Made by a program: the position numbers and the translations under genes. The notes beneath the pieces were generated by a model. It was not told where the DNA came from. It was given only the letters and a program-made list of their open reading frames with translations, and did not search any database. 64,000 nt of DNA from Ignavibacterium sp. Its GTDB lineage: Bacteria; Bacteroidota; Ignavibacteria; Ignavibacteriales; Ignavibacteriaceae. Positions 10,633-21,199 of this stretch are shown here, one piece after another. The stretch is from the NCBI RefSeq assembly GCF_025998815.1, contig NZ_AP026678.1, positions 2,480,001 through 2,544,000 of the forward strand, written 5' to 3'. Numbering within the stretch: the first letter of the stretch is position 1; each line of letters begins with the position of its first letter.

Positions 10633-13248
10633 CTACTTTGTAAACACTAGCCCAACTCTTTCAGCAACATCAACTTTTATTGTATCTCCATCAGTAAAAT
10701 TACCGGCAAGCAGTTCCTGCGAGAGTGGATTTACAAGATATTTTTGTATTACTCTCTTTAATGGACGAGCGCCGTATGTTACATCATAACCAAGTTGTGC
10801 AAGCCAGTCTTTTGCTTCATCGGAAACATCAAGAATGATTTCTTTATCTTTTAACATTTTCTGAACTCGTTCAAGCTGCAGATCAACTATCTGTCTTATT
10901 TCAGATTTCAGCAATGGCTTGAAGAGAACAATCTCATCTATTCTGTTTAAGAATTCGGGACGTATTGTTTTTCTCAATAGATCAAAAAGTCTTTGTCTTA
11001 AATCACCCATAACATCATCAATTGTATCTTCTGTTACTGCATCAAGTCTATCCTGAATAATATGTGAACCAATGTTGGATGTCATTATGATAATTGTATT
11101 CTTAAAGTTAACAGTTCTGCCCTGATTATCAGTTAATCTTCCATCATCAAGCACCTGAAGCAGAACATTAAAAACATCGGGATGGGCTTTTTCAATTTCG
11201 TCAAGCAGTACTACCGAATAAGGCCTTCTGCGGACGGCTTCGGTTAACTGTCCGCCTTCTTCATAACCAACGTATCCGGGAGGAGCGCCAATCAATCTTG
11301 AAACAGAAAACTTTTCCATATACTCACTCATATCAATTCGTATCATCGCATGTTCATCGTCAAAAAGAAATTCTGCAAGTGCCCTTGCGAGTTCTGTTTT
11401 ACCAACACCGGTAGTTCCAAGAAAGATAAAAGAGCCAATTGGTCTGTTGGCATCCTGCAGACCACTTCTTGCTCTTCTTATTGCATTTGCAACCGCAAAT
11501 ACAGCTTCCTCCTGTCCAACTACTCTCTTATGAAGCTCTTCTTCCAATCTGAGTAATTTACTTCTTTCACTTTCGAGCATTTTGCTGACAGGGATGCCTG
11601 TCCATTTGGAAACAATTTCGGCAATGTCTTCAGCATCAACCTCTTCCTTTAACATCTTTTTATCTTTTTGAATTTCAGCAAGCTTTTGAGTTTCCTCCCG
11701 CAATTTCTTTTCGAGTTCAACAATTCTTCCATATCTTATTTCAGCAACTTTACCAAAGTTTCCTTCTCGTTCATATCTTTCTGCTTCGAGTTTCAGATTT
11801 TCAATTTCACTTTTCATTGAGCGAATCTTTTGAATTTTTTCTTTCTCAAGTTCCCAATGCATTTTAAGTTGGTTTCGCTCTTCATTTAACTCAGCCAACT
11901 CCTGTTCTAGTTCATTTAGTCGTTTTGCAGAAGCTTCATCTTTCTCACGCTTTAATGCTTCTCTTTCAATTTCAAGTTGTTTGATTTTTCTTTCAAGTGT
12001 ATCAAGCTCTTCCGGCATTGAATCAATTTCAATTCTCAGTTTTGAAGCCGCTTCATCAATTAAATCAATTGCTTTGTCAGGCAGAAATCTGTCGGTGATA
12101 TATCTTACTGATAATTGAACCGCAGCCACAATTGCACCATCGGTAATGCGAACACCATGATGAACTTCGTATTTTTCTTTCAATCCTCTTAAGATTGAAA
12201 TTGCATCTTCTTCTGATGGTTCGTCAACAAACACCGGTTGAAATCTTCTTTCGAGTGCAGGGTCTTTTTCAATATGCTTTCTGTATTCGTCCAGTGTTGT
12301 TGCGCCAATTGCGTGAAGTTCACCGCGCGCTAACGCCGGCTTAAGAATATTTGCTGCATCCATTGCACCCTGTGTTGCACCAGCACCAACAAGTGTATGA
12401 AGTTCATCTATAAATAAAATTATTTCTCCATTTGATTCCTGAACTTCTTTTATTACTGCTTTCAATCTTTCTTCAAATTGTCCGCGGAATTGTGTGCCGG
12501 CAATCAATGCCCCCATATCGAGAGCAACTATTCTTTTTGTTTTAAGATTTTCGGGAACATCTCCTGAAATTATTCTGTGAGCAATTCCTTCCGCAATTGC
12601 AGTTTTACCAACACCGGGTTCACCAATAAGCACGGGGTTGTTCTTGGTTCTTCTTGATAAAACCTGAAGCACTCGTCTGATTTCTTCATCTCTACCGATT
12701 ACCGGATCGAGCTTTCCCTGCCGCGCGAGTTCATTTAAATCTCTTCCATATTTTTCCAGCGCCTGATAAGTATCTTCAGGGTTTTGAGAAGTAACTCTTT
12801 GAGTTCCCCTCACAGTTTTTAAAGCAGCAAGAACTTCATTATAAGTTATTCCATTATCTCTTAAGAGTTGACCGGCTTTGCCCGGATCATTTGCTAATGC
12901 AAGCAGAAGATGTTCTGTGGATACATATTCATCTTTAAGATTTTTTGCTTCGTCGGCTGCATTATCAAATAGCTTTGCCAATGCACCGGACATTTGTTGA
13001 TTGCCCAAACCTGTTCCGCTAACCTTCGGAAGTTTTTCGAGCAATTCATTTACTTTAATTTTTATAGCGTTAAAGTTACCGCCAGTTTTTTTAATTATAG
13101 TTTCGGCAATATTTCCGCTTTCCTGAACTATAGCTGCAAGAATGTGTTCAGGTTCAACAATTTGGTTATTGTAATTTTGTGCAATCTCAATAGCACTCTG
13201 AACAATCTCCTGCGCTTTCACTGTCAGTCGGTTAAAATTAAATGCCAT
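10633..13248 (-). CDS. clpB: ATP-dependent disaggregase ClpB
   Basis: Hexameric AAA+ chaperone that pulls proteins out of aggregates with the DnaK system, 871 residues. It has a ClpN double repeat (about 1-145), a first AAA module with [13 protein letters not shown], a long coiled-coil middle domain (about 410-530) that marks ClpB rather than ClpA or ClpC, and a second AAA module with [16 protein letters not shown] and [13 protein letters not shown]. It is the last gene of the minus-strand stress cluster and ends at a strong terminator. Confidence 0.97.
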   Translation of the reverse strand: MAFNFNRLTVKAQEIVQSAIEIAQNYNNQIVEPEHILAAIVQESGNIAETIIKKTGGNFNAIKIKVNELLEKLPKVSGTGLGNQQMSGALAKLFDNAADEAKNLKDEYVSTEHLLLALANDPGKAGQLLRDNGITYNEVLAALKTVRGTQRVTSQNPEDTYQALEKYGRDLNELARQGKLDPVIGRDEEIRRVLQVLSRRTKNNPVLIGEPGVGKTAIAEGIAHRIISGDVPENLKTKRIVALDMGALIAGTQFRGQFEERLKAVIKEVQESNGEIILFIDELHTLVGAGATQGAMDAANILKPALARGELHAIGATTLDEYRKHIEKDPALERRFQPVFVDEPSEEDAISILRGLKEKYEVHHGVRITDGAIVAAVQLSVRYITDRFLPDKAIDLIDEAASKLRIEIDSMPEELDTLERKIKQLEIEREALKREKDEASAKRLNELEQELAELNEERNQLKMHWELEKEKIQKIRSMKSEIENLKLEAERYEREGNFGKVAEIRYGRIVELEKKLREETQKLAEIQKDKKMLKEEVDAEDIAEIVSKWTGIPVSKMLESERSKLLRLEEELHKRVVGQEEAVFAVANAIRRARSGLQDANRPIGSFIFLGTTGVGKTELARALAEFLFDDEHAMIRIDMSEYMEKFSVSRLIGAPPGYVGYEEGGQLTEAVRRRPYSVVLLDEIEKAHPDVFNVLLQVLDDGRLTDNQGRTVNFKNTIIIMTSNIGSHIIQDRLDAVTEDTIDDVMGDLRQRLFDLLRKTIRPEFLNRIDEIVLFKPLLKSEIRQIVDLQLERVQKMLKDKEIILDVSDEAKDWLAQLGYDVTYGARPLKRVIQKYLVNPLSQELLAGNFTDGDTIKVDVAERVGLVFTK

Positions 13249-13300
13249 AGTTTCAATCTCCTTTCATTTTCGTGTCTTAATGAATTGGTGGCAGAAAGTT

Positions 13301-13332
13301 TTTCGCCACAAAGACTCAAAGACACAAAGTTA
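13301..13332. repeat. Short ACAAAG-rich intergenic repeat
   Basis: The 85-bp gap between htpG and clpB contains CGCCACAAAGACTCAAAGAC followed by ACAAAG, an imperfect tandem of an ACAAAG/CTCAAAG unit. It resembles the low-complexity spacer sequences at 54801-54850 in this window. Function unknown. Confidence 0.4.
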
Positions 13333-13333
13333 T

Positions 13334-15241
13334 TTATTCAATTTTATTTTTATATAAATCACTAGCTTCGGTTAACATTTTATTTAGTCTGTTAACAAGC
13401 TTGTGAGGATCATCTAGATTTCCTTCAAGCAACAAAGCAGACTCATAGAGTTGCTCTGTTGTATCTTTAATAAACTCATCATCAGAATTCTTCTTGAATA
13501 TTTCAAGAAGGTTTCGGATGAGTTTATGGTCTTTGTTTATTTCCAAAATTACTTCCTGGTTAGGAAGCTCAACTTCGGAGTTAGACATCCTCAGAATTTT
13601 CCTCATAGTAGAGGAAATAGAATCGTCAGCATTTACCAAGCACGAAGGACTATCTTTCAAACGCTTTGTCTCTTTTACTTCTTTTACACGGTCTCCCAAA
13701 ATCTTCTTCATCTTATCAAGTAAACTGTCAAAATGTTTTTCATCATCTTTGGATAATGGTTCGGCTTGTTCTTTGCTTTCGGTTATATCTTCAAATTTTT
13801 CCAATGATTTTAAGTCAACAGTATCAACAGATTTAAATTCAAAATCTTTGTATTTTCTTATTGAAGTCACAACAAACTCATCAACAGGATCGTAGAGGTA
13901 TAAAACTTCAAGTCCCTTTGATTTGAAAATCTCAAGATGTGGATTCAAATCGATTGCTTCCCTGCTTGAGCCCAATGCAAAATAAATTTCTTTCTGATCT
14001 TTCTTCATTCGGGAAACATAATCATCTAATGAAATAAGCTCTTTCTCATCTGTGCTGGCAGAAGAATTAAATCTCAACAACTGCTGGTATTTGTCAGCAT
14101 TTGTAAAATCCATATAACCAAGCTTGAAAACTCTTCCGTGTTCCTTCCAGAAGTCGTTGTATCTTTCAGGATTCTCTTTCGCTAGCTTCAAAAGATGAGA
14201 AAGAACATTTGTCGTAACACTGTTTGCAATTTTTGTGAAGATTATATTTTCCTGAAGAGTTTCTCTTGAAATGTTAAGTGGTAGATCTTCAGAATCAACA
14301 ACGCCTTTAACGAAGCTGAGATATTCCGGAAGTAAATCTTTGTTCTGATGTTGAATTAAAACTCTTCTTACATACAAATCAAGTCCATAATCATCTTTAC
14401 TCCAACGCCAGAATTCGTAACTTCTTTTTGGTATGAACAGCAACGCATTGAATTGAATAGGAGCATCAACAGAAGTATGAATCACTTCAAGAGGATCTTC
14501 TGTATCGTGTGTCAAGAATTTATAAAACTCGTTGTATTGCTCTGGTTTGATGGAAGTTTTTGGTTCACGCCAAAGAGCAGCTATCGTATTTATTTTTTCA
14601 TTCTTCAGATAAATTGGAAACGAGATGAAGTTAGAATGTCTTTTTATTATCCCCTCAAGTCTGTATTTATCAGCAAATTCTTTCGCATCATCCCTTAAGT
14701 GAATTTCAATGATCGTTCCTCTTTTTAATGGTTCAATCAATTCGGCAATTTCATAATCACCGCTTCCATCAGACTTCCACCAAACAGCAGCATCATCTTT
14801 TCTAAATGATTTTGATTTAATAACAACTTCTTTTGCAACCATAAATACTGAATAAAATCCAACACCAAATCTCCCGATTATATTGTTGGCAGCTTCTTTA
14901 TTTTCAGAGAGCTGTTTCAAAAACTCCTCTGAACCGGATTTAGCAATCGTTCCAATATTCGTTATAAGCTCATCGTGAGTCATTCCAATTCCGGTATCAG
15001 AAATTGTTATAGTGTTCTTCTTCTCATCGAAATCAATTTTTATTTCTAATGGCAATTCTTTGTCTGCAACATCGGTTCCCTTTGTAATTTCAAATCTAAC
15101 TTTATCAAGAGCATCAGAAGCATTTGAAATTAATTCGCGAAGAAAAATCTCTCTGCTTGTATAGAGCGAATGCACAAGAATATCCAAAAGCTTTTTTACT
15201 TCTGCTTTAAACTCATATTTTTTTGTTTGAACTTCAGCCAT
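13334..15241 (-). CDS. htpG: Chaperone protein HtpG (Hsp90)
   Basis: Bacterial Hsp90, an ATP-driven dimeric chaperone acting late in folding, 635 residues. The GHKL ATPase motifs are ELISNASDALDKVR (about residue 34), DTGIGMT near 80, and GRFGVGFYSVFMVA near 121. The middle domain holds SEDLPLNISRETLQE, and the C-terminal dimerisation region is present. It lies 15 bp downstream of the dnaJ/cbpA gene and 85 bp upstream of clpB, so the three are probably co-transcribed. Confidence 0.97.
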   Translation of the reverse strand: MAEVQTKKYEFKAEVKKLLDILVHSLYTSREIFLRELISNASDALDKVRFEITKGTDVADKELPLEIKIDFDEKKNTITISDTGIGMTHDELITNIGTIAKSGSEEFLKQLSENKEAANNIIGRFGVGFYSVFMVAKEVVIKSKSFRKDDAAVWWKSDGSGDYEIAELIEPLKRGTIIEIHLRDDAKEFADKYRLEGIIKRHSNFISFPIYLKNEKINTIAALWREPKTSIKPEQYNEFYKFLTHDTEDPLEVIHTSVDAPIQFNALLFIPKRSYEFWRWSKDDYGLDLYVRRVLIQHQNKDLLPEYLSFVKGVVDSEDLPLNISRETLQENIIFTKIANSVTTNVLSHLLKLAKENPERYNDFWKEHGRVFKLGYMDFTNADKYQQLLRFNSSASTDEKELISLDDYVSRMKKDQKEIYFALGSSREAIDLNPHLEIFKSKGLEVLYLYDPVDEFVVTSIRKYKDFEFKSVDTVDLKSLEKFEDITESKEQAEPLSKDDEKHFDSLLDKMKKILGDRVKEVKETKRLKDSPSCLVNADDSISSTMRKILRMSNSEVELPNQEVILEINKDHKLIRNLLEIFKKNSDDEFIKDTTEQLYESALLLEGNLDDPHKLVNRLNKMLTEASDLYKNKIE

Positions 15242-15256
15242 AATAACTCCTTTAAA

Positions 15257-16204
15257 TTATTTTTTTCCTAAACTCTTTAATTTTCTAAATAATTGTTTTT
15301 CTTCTTCAGAAAGATTTTTGGGAACGGTTACATTAATTCTTACAAATAAATCTCCCCTTCCGTTTCCTTTCTGCATTCCAAGGTTTTTCAATCTCAGTAT
15401 ACTGCCGGAATCGGTTCCTTCCGGTATGTTGATGCTAATAGTTTTTCCATCCAGTGTTCTGATGTATTCTTTTCCTCCCAATACAGCTGTATAAAGGTCG
15501 ATATCGAGATTATAGTATAAATCACTATCCTTTATTTCGTAAAAAGGATGTTGAAGTATATGAATGTTAAGGTATAAATCTCCCCTCTGAACATTCTGAG
15601 AGCGTGCTCTTCCAAGCCCTTTCAGTCTTAATTTCTGTCCGTCTTTAGTACCGGGGGCAATTTTTATCTTAACTTTTTTCCCATCTATTGTTAATATCCT
15701 TTCGCCGCCATTAAATGCTTCTTCGAGGGTAATATTTAAATCTGCTTCCAGATCAATTCCTCCCGGGGCGGTTTGTTGCTGATAATCAGAAGCAGTAAAG
15801 CCACCACTTTGTCTTCTTCCTCTTGAACCAAAGAATGATTCAAAAAAGTCAGAAAAACCACCTAAGTTACCAAACAAGTCGCCTAAATCACCTGAAAATG
15901 TATATGTTCTTCCCCCACCAGTTTGAGCACCGCCAAATTGCGAGAAAAAGTCATCAAAACCATGACCAGCGTGTTCATACTGTTTCCAATTAGCACCAAG
16001 TGCATCGTACTTTTTTCTTTTCTCAGGATCGCTAAGAACCTCATTGGCTTCGGTTATTTCTTTAAATTTTTCTTCTGCAGATTTATCACCCGGATTTCGA
16101 TCAGGATGATATTTCATTGCAAGCTTGCGATAAGCTTTTTTAATCTCTTCCTGAGTTGCGTTTTTATCTACGCCTAAAATTTTGTAATAATCTTTGAATT
16201 CCAT
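15257..16204 (-). CDS. DnaJ-family co-chaperone, CbpA type
   Basis: Class B J-protein of 315 residues. The J domain (1-70) has the HPD tripeptide in [11 protein letters not shown] Gly/Phe-rich region follows (about 75-135), then the two C-terminal substrate-binding folds. The zinc-finger repeats of classical DnaJ (CxxCxGxG) are absent, which is why I call it CbpA-like. It would stimulate a DnaK encoded elsewhere. It lies between the hsp20 terminator and htpG, with only 15 bp to htpG. Confidence 0.92.
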   Translation of the reverse strand: MEFKDYYKILGVDKNATQEEIKKAYRKLAMKYHPDRNPGDKSAEEKFKEITEANEVLSDPEKRKKYDALGANWKQYEHAGHGFDDFFSQFGGAQTGGGRTYTFSGDLGDLFGNLGGFSDFFESFFGSRGRRQSGGFTASDYQQQTAPGGIDLEADLNITLEEAFNGGERILTIDGKKVKIKIAPGTKDGQKLRLKGLGRARSQNVQRGDLYLNIHILQHPFYEIKDSDLYYNLDIDLYTAVLGGKEYIRTLDGKTISINIPEGTDSGSILRLKNLGMQKGNGRGDLFVRINVTVPKNLSEEEKQLFRKLKSLGKK

Positions 16205-16254
16205 AAAATCACCTCAAATAAGCATTCAATCTTATGCTTATTTAATTTAAAAGA

Positions 16255-16281
16255 AAAGGGTAACCGTCCCAGTTACCCTTT
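16255..16281 (-). terminator. Terminator between hsp20 and dnaJ/cbpA
   Basis: AAAGGGTAAC/GTTACCCTTT stem (16255-16281) with a 7-base loop. On the minus strand it is followed by TTTTCTTTT. A second, imperfect palindrome AACTCTG...CAGAGTT (16286-16318) spans the hsp20 stop codon. The pair should reduce read-through from hsp20 into dnaJ. Confidence 0.8.
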
Positions 16282-16316
16282 CCCAAACTCTGGGCTCTAA
16301 GTAGAGACACTCAGAG

Positions 16317-16781
16317 TTATTTAACCTTAATCTCTATTTCTTTTGGTTTAGCTTCTTCAGCTTTTGGTATTGTGATGGTTAATAATCCATCCTTGAACTC
16401 AGCAGAGATTTTGTCTTCCTGAATTTGTTCTGGCAATGTGAAGGATCTGTAATATTTGCCATATGATTTTTCTATTCTGTGCCATTTAGCATCCTTGGTT
16501 TCGCTCTCCTGAACTCTTTCACCACTAATGCTAAGCTTACCATTAGCATAGTTGATCTTTACATCCTCTTTTTTGATTCCAGGAAGATCAACTTTCAATG
16601 TATATTTATCATTGTCTTCATAAATGTCGGTTAATGGCATCCAAACAGCATTCTCGTATTCTTCATCAATTTCTGGAGCTCTGGAAATTCCAAAACGGCT
16701 TTCTAAAGCATTGAACATTCTGTTAAACTCTCTTTCGAAGTTCAGAAGATCACGAACCGGATTGAATTTTACGAGTGTCAT
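16317..16781 (-). CDS. Small heat-shock protein, Hsp20/alpha-crystallin family
   Basis: ATP-independent holdase of 154 residues. An N-terminal arm (MTLVKFNPVRDLLNFEREF) precedes the alpha-crystallin domain with KYTLKVDLPGIKKEDVKI and ends in FKDGLLTITIPKAEE. I choose the ATG at 16781 over one 33 bp upstream because a near-perfect ribosome binding site (CGAAAGGAGG on the minus strand, 16791-16800) lies 9 bp before it. It opens the stress cluster, and the nearest upstream gene, mnmE, is divergent. I see no CIRCE operator. Confidence 0.95.
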   Translation of the reverse strand: MTLVKFNPVRDLLNFEREFNRMFNALESRFGISRAPEIDEEYENAVWMPLTDIYEDNDKYTLKVDLPGIKKEDVKINYANGKLSISGERVQESETKDAKWHRIEKSYGKYYRSFTLPEQIQEDKISAEFKDGLLTITIPKAEEAKPKEIEIKVK

Positions 16782-17093
16782 ATTTATCAACCTCCTTTCG
16801 TTTTTAATTTTCAATTTCGCCTATTATTACTCAGAAGATGTGCCAATTCATTAACATTCCCATAACTCATTATAAATAAATAAGTTAAAGGAATTTGAGC
16901 TTGATTTTAGATGGGTTGACAATTTGACAAACAACTTGAAAAAATCTGCCTAATATGACTAAAATAGTGCAATGTGCGTGACAAATCGACAAGAATATGA
17001 CAAATTGTGAGAGGGAATTGGTGCAAATTAATCATTCTTTTTCCAAGTAAAGTAATTGCTTATTTTTGTAATCTAAATTTTGAGCATATTAAG
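16782..17093. promoter_or_regulatory. Divergent control region between hsp20 and mnmE
   Basis: Non-coding region of about 310 bp. It has several GACAA-containing words (TTGACAATTTGACA at 16916-16929, GACAAATCGACAAG and GACAAATTGTG at 16980-17010). A possible promoter for mnmE is TTGAAA (16936-16941), an 18-bp spacer and TAAAAT (16960-16965). No CIRCE (TTAGCACTC) element was found. Promoter assignment is tentative. Confidence 0.3.
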
Positions 17094-18446
17094 TTGAAAG
17101 AAGATACAATAATTGCGCTCGCAACTCCACCTGGTGTTGGAGCTATTTCCGTTATTAGAGTAAGTGGACCGGATAGTTTTTACCTCGCCGATAAGCTATT
17201 CAGGGGTAAAAGCAAAATCATTAATTCTGCCAGCCACACAATTCATTATGGAAATATTGTTGATTCAAACGAAAGTCATATTGATGATGTTTTAATTTCG
17301 GTTTTTAGAGCGCCAAATTCATATACCGGAGAAGATAGCGTCGAAATCAGCACTCATGGCAATCCATTGATAGCTCAAAAAATAATAGGGGAGTTTTTAA
17401 AATTAGGAAAAATCAGATTGGCAGAGCCAGGGGAGTTTACTAAGAGAGCATTTTTAAATAATAAAATTGATCTATCTCAGGCCGAAGCAGTTGCAGATGT
17501 TATTCACGCAAGAAGTGAAGCATCTCTTCGGGGAGCGAGAAACCAGCTTGATGGACTACTATCCAAAAAAGTGGGGAAGCTTAGAGAATCCTTAGTTAAT
17601 GCTACATCTTTTGTTGAATTAGAACTCGATTTTGCTGAAGAAGATATTGAGTTTGTAAATACCGACGAGTTACTGAAAAGAATTGATGAAATAATAATTG
17701 AAATTGATTCGTTACTTGAAACCTATAACATCGGGAAAATAATCCGTGATGGAGTTAATGTAGCTTTGGTCGGGAAGCCAAATGTAGGGAAGTCATCAAT
17801 TTTGAATTATCTGATTAATGAATCAAGAGCAATCGTTAGTGATATTCCTGGAACGACCAGGGATGTAATTCGCGAAGAAATATCAATCGACGGGATTCTT
17901 TTCAGACTATTTGATACCGCTGGTCTTCGGGAATCAGAAAACCCGATTGAAGAAGAAGGAATTAGACGGAGTCGGGAAGCGCTCAGAAATGCGGATATTA
18001 TTTTGTTTGTTGAGGATACTCAGCAGGGCAGTGCCAGAGATTTGTTAGATAGCATCTTGAATTTAACATCCGGGGATAAAATCGTTCGGGTTCTAAATAA
18101 GATTGATTTAGGGGAAAAAAGCCATTACGATGCCGATGTTAAAATTTCGGCAAAGACTGGACAAGGAATGAATGATTTATCAAAAATTCTTGTTAAAAAG
18201 GCGATAGGAACAGAATATTATACCGAAAAATCAGCTATTGTTACTAACATTAGACACTATACTTGTCTAAAAAAAGCCAGAGAATCACTCCTAAACGCAA
18301 GGGACTCTGTTATCAACAAGATTAGTGGAGAGTTCATATCGGTAGATCTTAGAAATGCTTCTATAAGCTTGGGAGAAATTATTGGAGAAGTGACAACGGA
18401 TGATATCCTAAACAATATTTTTATGAAATTTTGCATTGGAAAGTAA
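17094..18446 (+). CDS. mnmE: tRNA modification GTPase MnmE
   Basis: With MnmG it installs the (carboxymethyl)aminomethyl group on U34 of certain tRNAs. The N-terminal tetrahydrofolate-binding domain starts [22 protein letters not shown]. The embedded G domain has [15 protein letters not shown] and NKID, and the protein ends in the invariant FCIGK. The frame is open back to a GTG at 17007, but the TTG at 17094 gives 450 residues and the normal family N-terminus, so I prefer it. No clear ribosome binding site supports either start. Confidence 0.93.
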   Translation: MKEDTIIALATPPGVGAISVIRVSGPDSFYLADKLFRGKSKIINSASHTIHYGNIVDSNESHIDDVLISVFRAPNSYTGEDSVEISTHGNPLIAQKIIGEFLKLGKIRLAEPGEFTKRAFLNNKIDLSQAEAVADVIHARSEASLRGARNQLDGLLSKKVGKLRESLVNATSFVELELDFAEEDIEFVNTDELLKRIDEIIIEIDSLLETYNIGKIIRDGVNVALVGKPNVGKSSILNYLINESRAIVSDIPGTTRDVIREEISIDGILFRLFDTAGLRESENPIEEEGIRRSREALRNADIILFVEDTQQGSARDLLDSILNLTSGDKIVRVLNKIDLGEKSHYDADVKISAKTGQGMNDLSKILVKKAIGTEYYTEKSAIVTNIRHYTCLKKARESLLNARDSVINKISGEFISVDLRNASISLGEIIGEVTTDDILNNIFMKFCIGK

Positions 18447-18450
18447 AAAG

Positions 18451-18501
18451 CGTTTCACGTGAAAAACTTTTGATTTCAAAAAAACAGTTTCACGTGGAAA
18501 C
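18451..18501. promoter_or_regulatory. Two parS-like palindromes between mnmE and mnmG
   Basis: CGTTTCACGTGAAAAA (18451-18466) matches the general parS consensus TGTTNCACGTGNAACA at all but two positions. A second, weaker copy AGTTTCACGTGGAAAC lies at 18486-18501, 35 bp away. Both centre on CACGTG. ParB binds such sites near replication origins, often in the gidA/gidB (mnmG/rsmG) region. The parA and parB genes are not in the window. Confidence 0.6.
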
Positions 18502-18514
18502 AAAAGTTGAGAAT

Positions 18515-20392
18515 ATGATTAAAAAATATGATATAATAGTCGTTGGAGGCGGTCACGCCGGAATTGAAGCTGCTTCAGCTGGTGCTAGAATGGGTTGTTT
18601 GGTAGGACTTTTTACGATGGATAAAAATGCTCTTGGAAGAATGTCTTGTAACCCGGCTATAGGAGGAACCGCAAAAGGACATTTGGTTCGTGAAATTGAT
18701 GCTCTAGGAGGAGAAATGGGGAAAATAGCCGATCGTTCAGGTATTCAATTCAGAATGCTAAATAAATCAAAAGGTCCTGCTGTATGGTCCCCAAGAAGCC
18801 AAAATGATAGAAAGCTTTACTCTCTTGAAGCATCGAAAATCGTTAATAATATTCCGAACCTTGAATTAGTTGAAGAATCTGTTGTTGAGGTTGTTGTAGA
18901 GGGAGGAAAAATTGCAGGTGTCAAAACAGCTTCAGGTAAAGAATTCGGTTGCAGTGCTCTAATTTTATCTTCGGGAACATTCCTCAATGGGTTAATGCAC
19001 ACGGGGCTTAAATCTGTAAGGGGAGGAAGGTTTGGTGAGCAGCCGGCAGTTGGAATTACAGAATCGCTCGTTAAAATTGGATTTGAAGCAGGAAGACTGA
19101 AAACAGGAACCCCACCAAGGTTAAAAAGAGATTCTATCAACTGGGAAATTCTTGAAGAGCAACCAGGAGATCAAGATCCAAAACCATTCTCACATTTTAC
19201 AGATACCGAAAACTTCCCGTTTCTACCTCAGTTGAGCTGCTTTATTACTTATACAGATCAATCGGTTCACAAGACTCTTGAAAAAGGTTTTGATCAGTCG
19301 CCTATGTTTACTGGACTTATAAAGGGTGTGGGACCGCGATACTGTCCATCAATAGAGGATAAAATAGTTAGATTTGCCGATAAAGAAAGACACCAATTGT
19401 TCTTAGAACCTGAAGGACTGGATTCGGATTTAATTTATTTGAATGGTTTTTCAACCTCACTTCCCGAAGAAATTCAACTTGAGGCATTACATAAAATTCG
19501 TGGGCTGGAAAATGTTGAGATGGTTAGACCGGGTTATGCTGTTGAATATGATTTTTTCCCTCCGCACCAAGTTGATTTAACTTTAGAAACGAAACTTGTT
19601 GAAGGACTTTATTTTGCAGGACAAATTAATGGAACTTCGGGATATGAAGAAGCAGCCGCTCAGGGAATTGTTGCGGGAATAAATGCAGCATTAAAAATTC
19701 AAAAAAGACCAGAGTTTGTTTTGAAGAGAAGCGAAGCTTATATCGGTGTGTTGATAGATGACCTTGTTAGTAAATCTACAGATGAACCCTACAGAATGTT
19801 TACTTCCAGAGCAGAGCACAGACTTTTACTCAGACCAGATAATGCGGATAGGAGATTATTTAAATATGGATATGAGTTTGGCTTGATTCCAAAAGAAGCT
19901 TATGAGGAGTATAAGCAAAGGGAAATTTTAATTCAGTCAGGAATAGAATTTTGTTCGAGCACTAAAATTAGTTTTAAGGCAATAAACGAATTTCTATCTG
20001 AAAAGGGCTCATCATTGGTAGATTCCTCAGAAACCATTTCGAAGATTTGTAAAAGACCGGAAATAAAATTGAAAGATATATTGAATTCAAATGGATTTGA
20101 TTCTGATATTGTTAAAAATCTTCTTAAAGATGAGCAAGCTTTAGAGCAAGTAGAAATTGAACTTAAATATGAAGGTTATATAAAAAGACAATTTGAAACC
20201 ATCGAAAAACTTGAAAGATATGAAGATGTTAAAATTCCTTTAACATTAAACTATTTTGATTTGAAACAACTTTCAGCTGAAGGAAGGGAAAAACTCTCGA
20301 GATTCAGACCGCGCTCAATAGGACAAGCATCGAGAATCTCCGGTGTTACTCCTTCAGATATTTCTGTTTTATTGATATATTTGAAAAGTTAA
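18515..20392 (+). CDS. mnmG: tRNA uridine 5-carboxymethylaminomethyl modification enzyme MnmG
   Basis: FAD-binding partner of MnmE, 625 residues from the chosen ATG at 18515, close to the E. coli length of 629. The FAD motif [17 protein letters not shown] starts near residue 10, followed by [24 protein letters not shown], and the C-terminal MnmE-interacting helices end in [15 protein letters not shown]. The longer open frame from 18431 overlaps mnmE and would translate the parS-like palindromes, so it is rejected. rsmG follows 16 bp later. Confidence 0.95.
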   Translation: MIKKYDIIVVGGGHAGIEAASAGARMGCLVGLFTMDKNALGRMSCNPAIGGTAKGHLVREIDALGGEMGKIADRSGIQFRMLNKSKGPAVWSPRSQNDRKLYSLEASKIVNNIPNLELVEESVVEVVVEGGKIAGVKTASGKEFGCSALILSSGTFLNGLMHTGLKSVRGGRFGEQPAVGITESLVKIGFEAGRLKTGTPPRLKRDSINWEILEEQPGDQDPKPFSHFTDTENFPFLPQLSCFITYTDQSVHKTLEKGFDQSPMFTGLIKGVGPRYCPSIEDKIVRFADKERHQLFLEPEGLDSDLIYLNGFSTSLPEEIQLEALHKIRGLENVEMVRPGYAVEYDFFPPHQVDLTLETKLVEGLYFAGQINGTSGYEEAAAQGIVAGINAALKIQKRPEFVLKRSEAYIGVLIDDLVSKSTDEPYRMFTSRAEHRLLLRPDNADRRLFKYGYEFGLIPKEAYEEYKQREILIQSGIEFCSSTKISFKAINEFLSEKGSSLVDSSETISKICKRPEIKLKDILNSNGFDSDIVKNLLKDEQALEQVEIELKYEGYIKRQFETIEKLERYEDVKIPLTLNYFDLKQLSAEGREKLSRFRPRSIGQASRISGVTPSDISVLLIYLKS

Positions 20393-20408
20393 TTTTGGAA
20401 ATTATTGT

Positions 20409-21095
20409 ATGCCCCCCAATAAACAAGAAGAATACTTTAAAGAGCTTCAAACATTTTTCTGGGAGAACGGTTTAACTTCTGAAGTTACCAAAGCTGACCG
20501 ACTTGCCTATTTTGCCACATTGGTTTCGGAAAAAAACAAATCAGTTAATCTTATTTCAAGGGCTGATGTAGATGGGATAATCGAGAAGCATGTTTTCCTC
20601 TCAGCTTTTGTAACAAAATTTTTCCCCGATAAAATAATGAGATTTGTGGATATTGGTACTGGCGGTGGATTTCCCGGAATTCCAATTGCAATTATGCGTC
20701 CTGATTTAAGGGGTGTGCTCGTTGATTCTATTGCTAAAAAAGTTAACGCGGTTAATGAGTTTATAGACAAACTTAAATTGAGCAATGTTATAGCTGAAAA
20801 TTATCGCGTTGAAAGCCCCGAATTTATCGAGAAGTATAAACAAAGTTTTGATATGGTAATAAGCCGGGGAACTGTTCCGCTTATTATTCTGATAAGATAT
20901 GCTCTTCCTATTACAAAAGAAAAATCGTACTTGATTTCTATTAAAGGGGGGGATCTTGATGAGGAATTTACAAAAGCTGAAATGAAATATAAATCCAACA
21001 TCAAGAAATCAACTATCTACGAGCTTGCATATAAGCCCTCGAATATAAGAAACAAAAAAGGCAAGAAACTTATTGTAATTGAATTGCAGAAATAA
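20409..21095 (+). CDS. rsmG: 16S rRNA (guanine527-N7)-methyltransferase RsmG
   Basis: SAM-dependent methyltransferase that modifies the 530 loop of 16S rRNA, formerly GidB, 228 residues. The SAM-binding motif I is FVDIGTGGGFPGIPIAI (about residue 78), followed by VDSIAKKVNAV (motif II) and ISRGTVPL near residue 154. It completes the mnmE-mnmG-rsmG set. In many bacteria parA and parB follow, whereas here mfd comes next. Confidence 0.94.
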   Translation: MPPNKQEEYFKELQTFFWENGLTSEVTKADRLAYFATLVSEKNKSVNLISRADVDGIIEKHVFLSAFVTKFFPDKIMRFVDIGTGGGFPGIPIAIMRPDLRGVLVDSIAKKVNAVNEFIDKLKLSNVIAENYRVESPEFIEKYKQSFDMVISRGTVPLIILIRYALPITKEKSYLISIKGGDLDEEFTKAEMKYKSNIKKSTIYELAYKPSNIRNKKGKKLIVIELQK

Positions 21096-21199
21096 CTTTG
21101 AGGTTGGGCTTTATCTCTCCAAATCCTGTTTACAGCTCAGAAAATTTCTTAATTTCTGATCTCAGATAATATGATATTTATAAAAATGCATTTTTGGTT

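Noticed and set aside
16782-17093. CIRCE operator upstream of hsp20
   Set aside because: No TTAGCACTC...GAGTGCTAA inverted repeat is present. The GACAA repeats there do not fit it.
18431-18514. 28-residue extension of MnmG
   Set aside because: It overlaps mnmE and translates the two parS-like palindromes. MnmG proteins begin just before the FAD motif.
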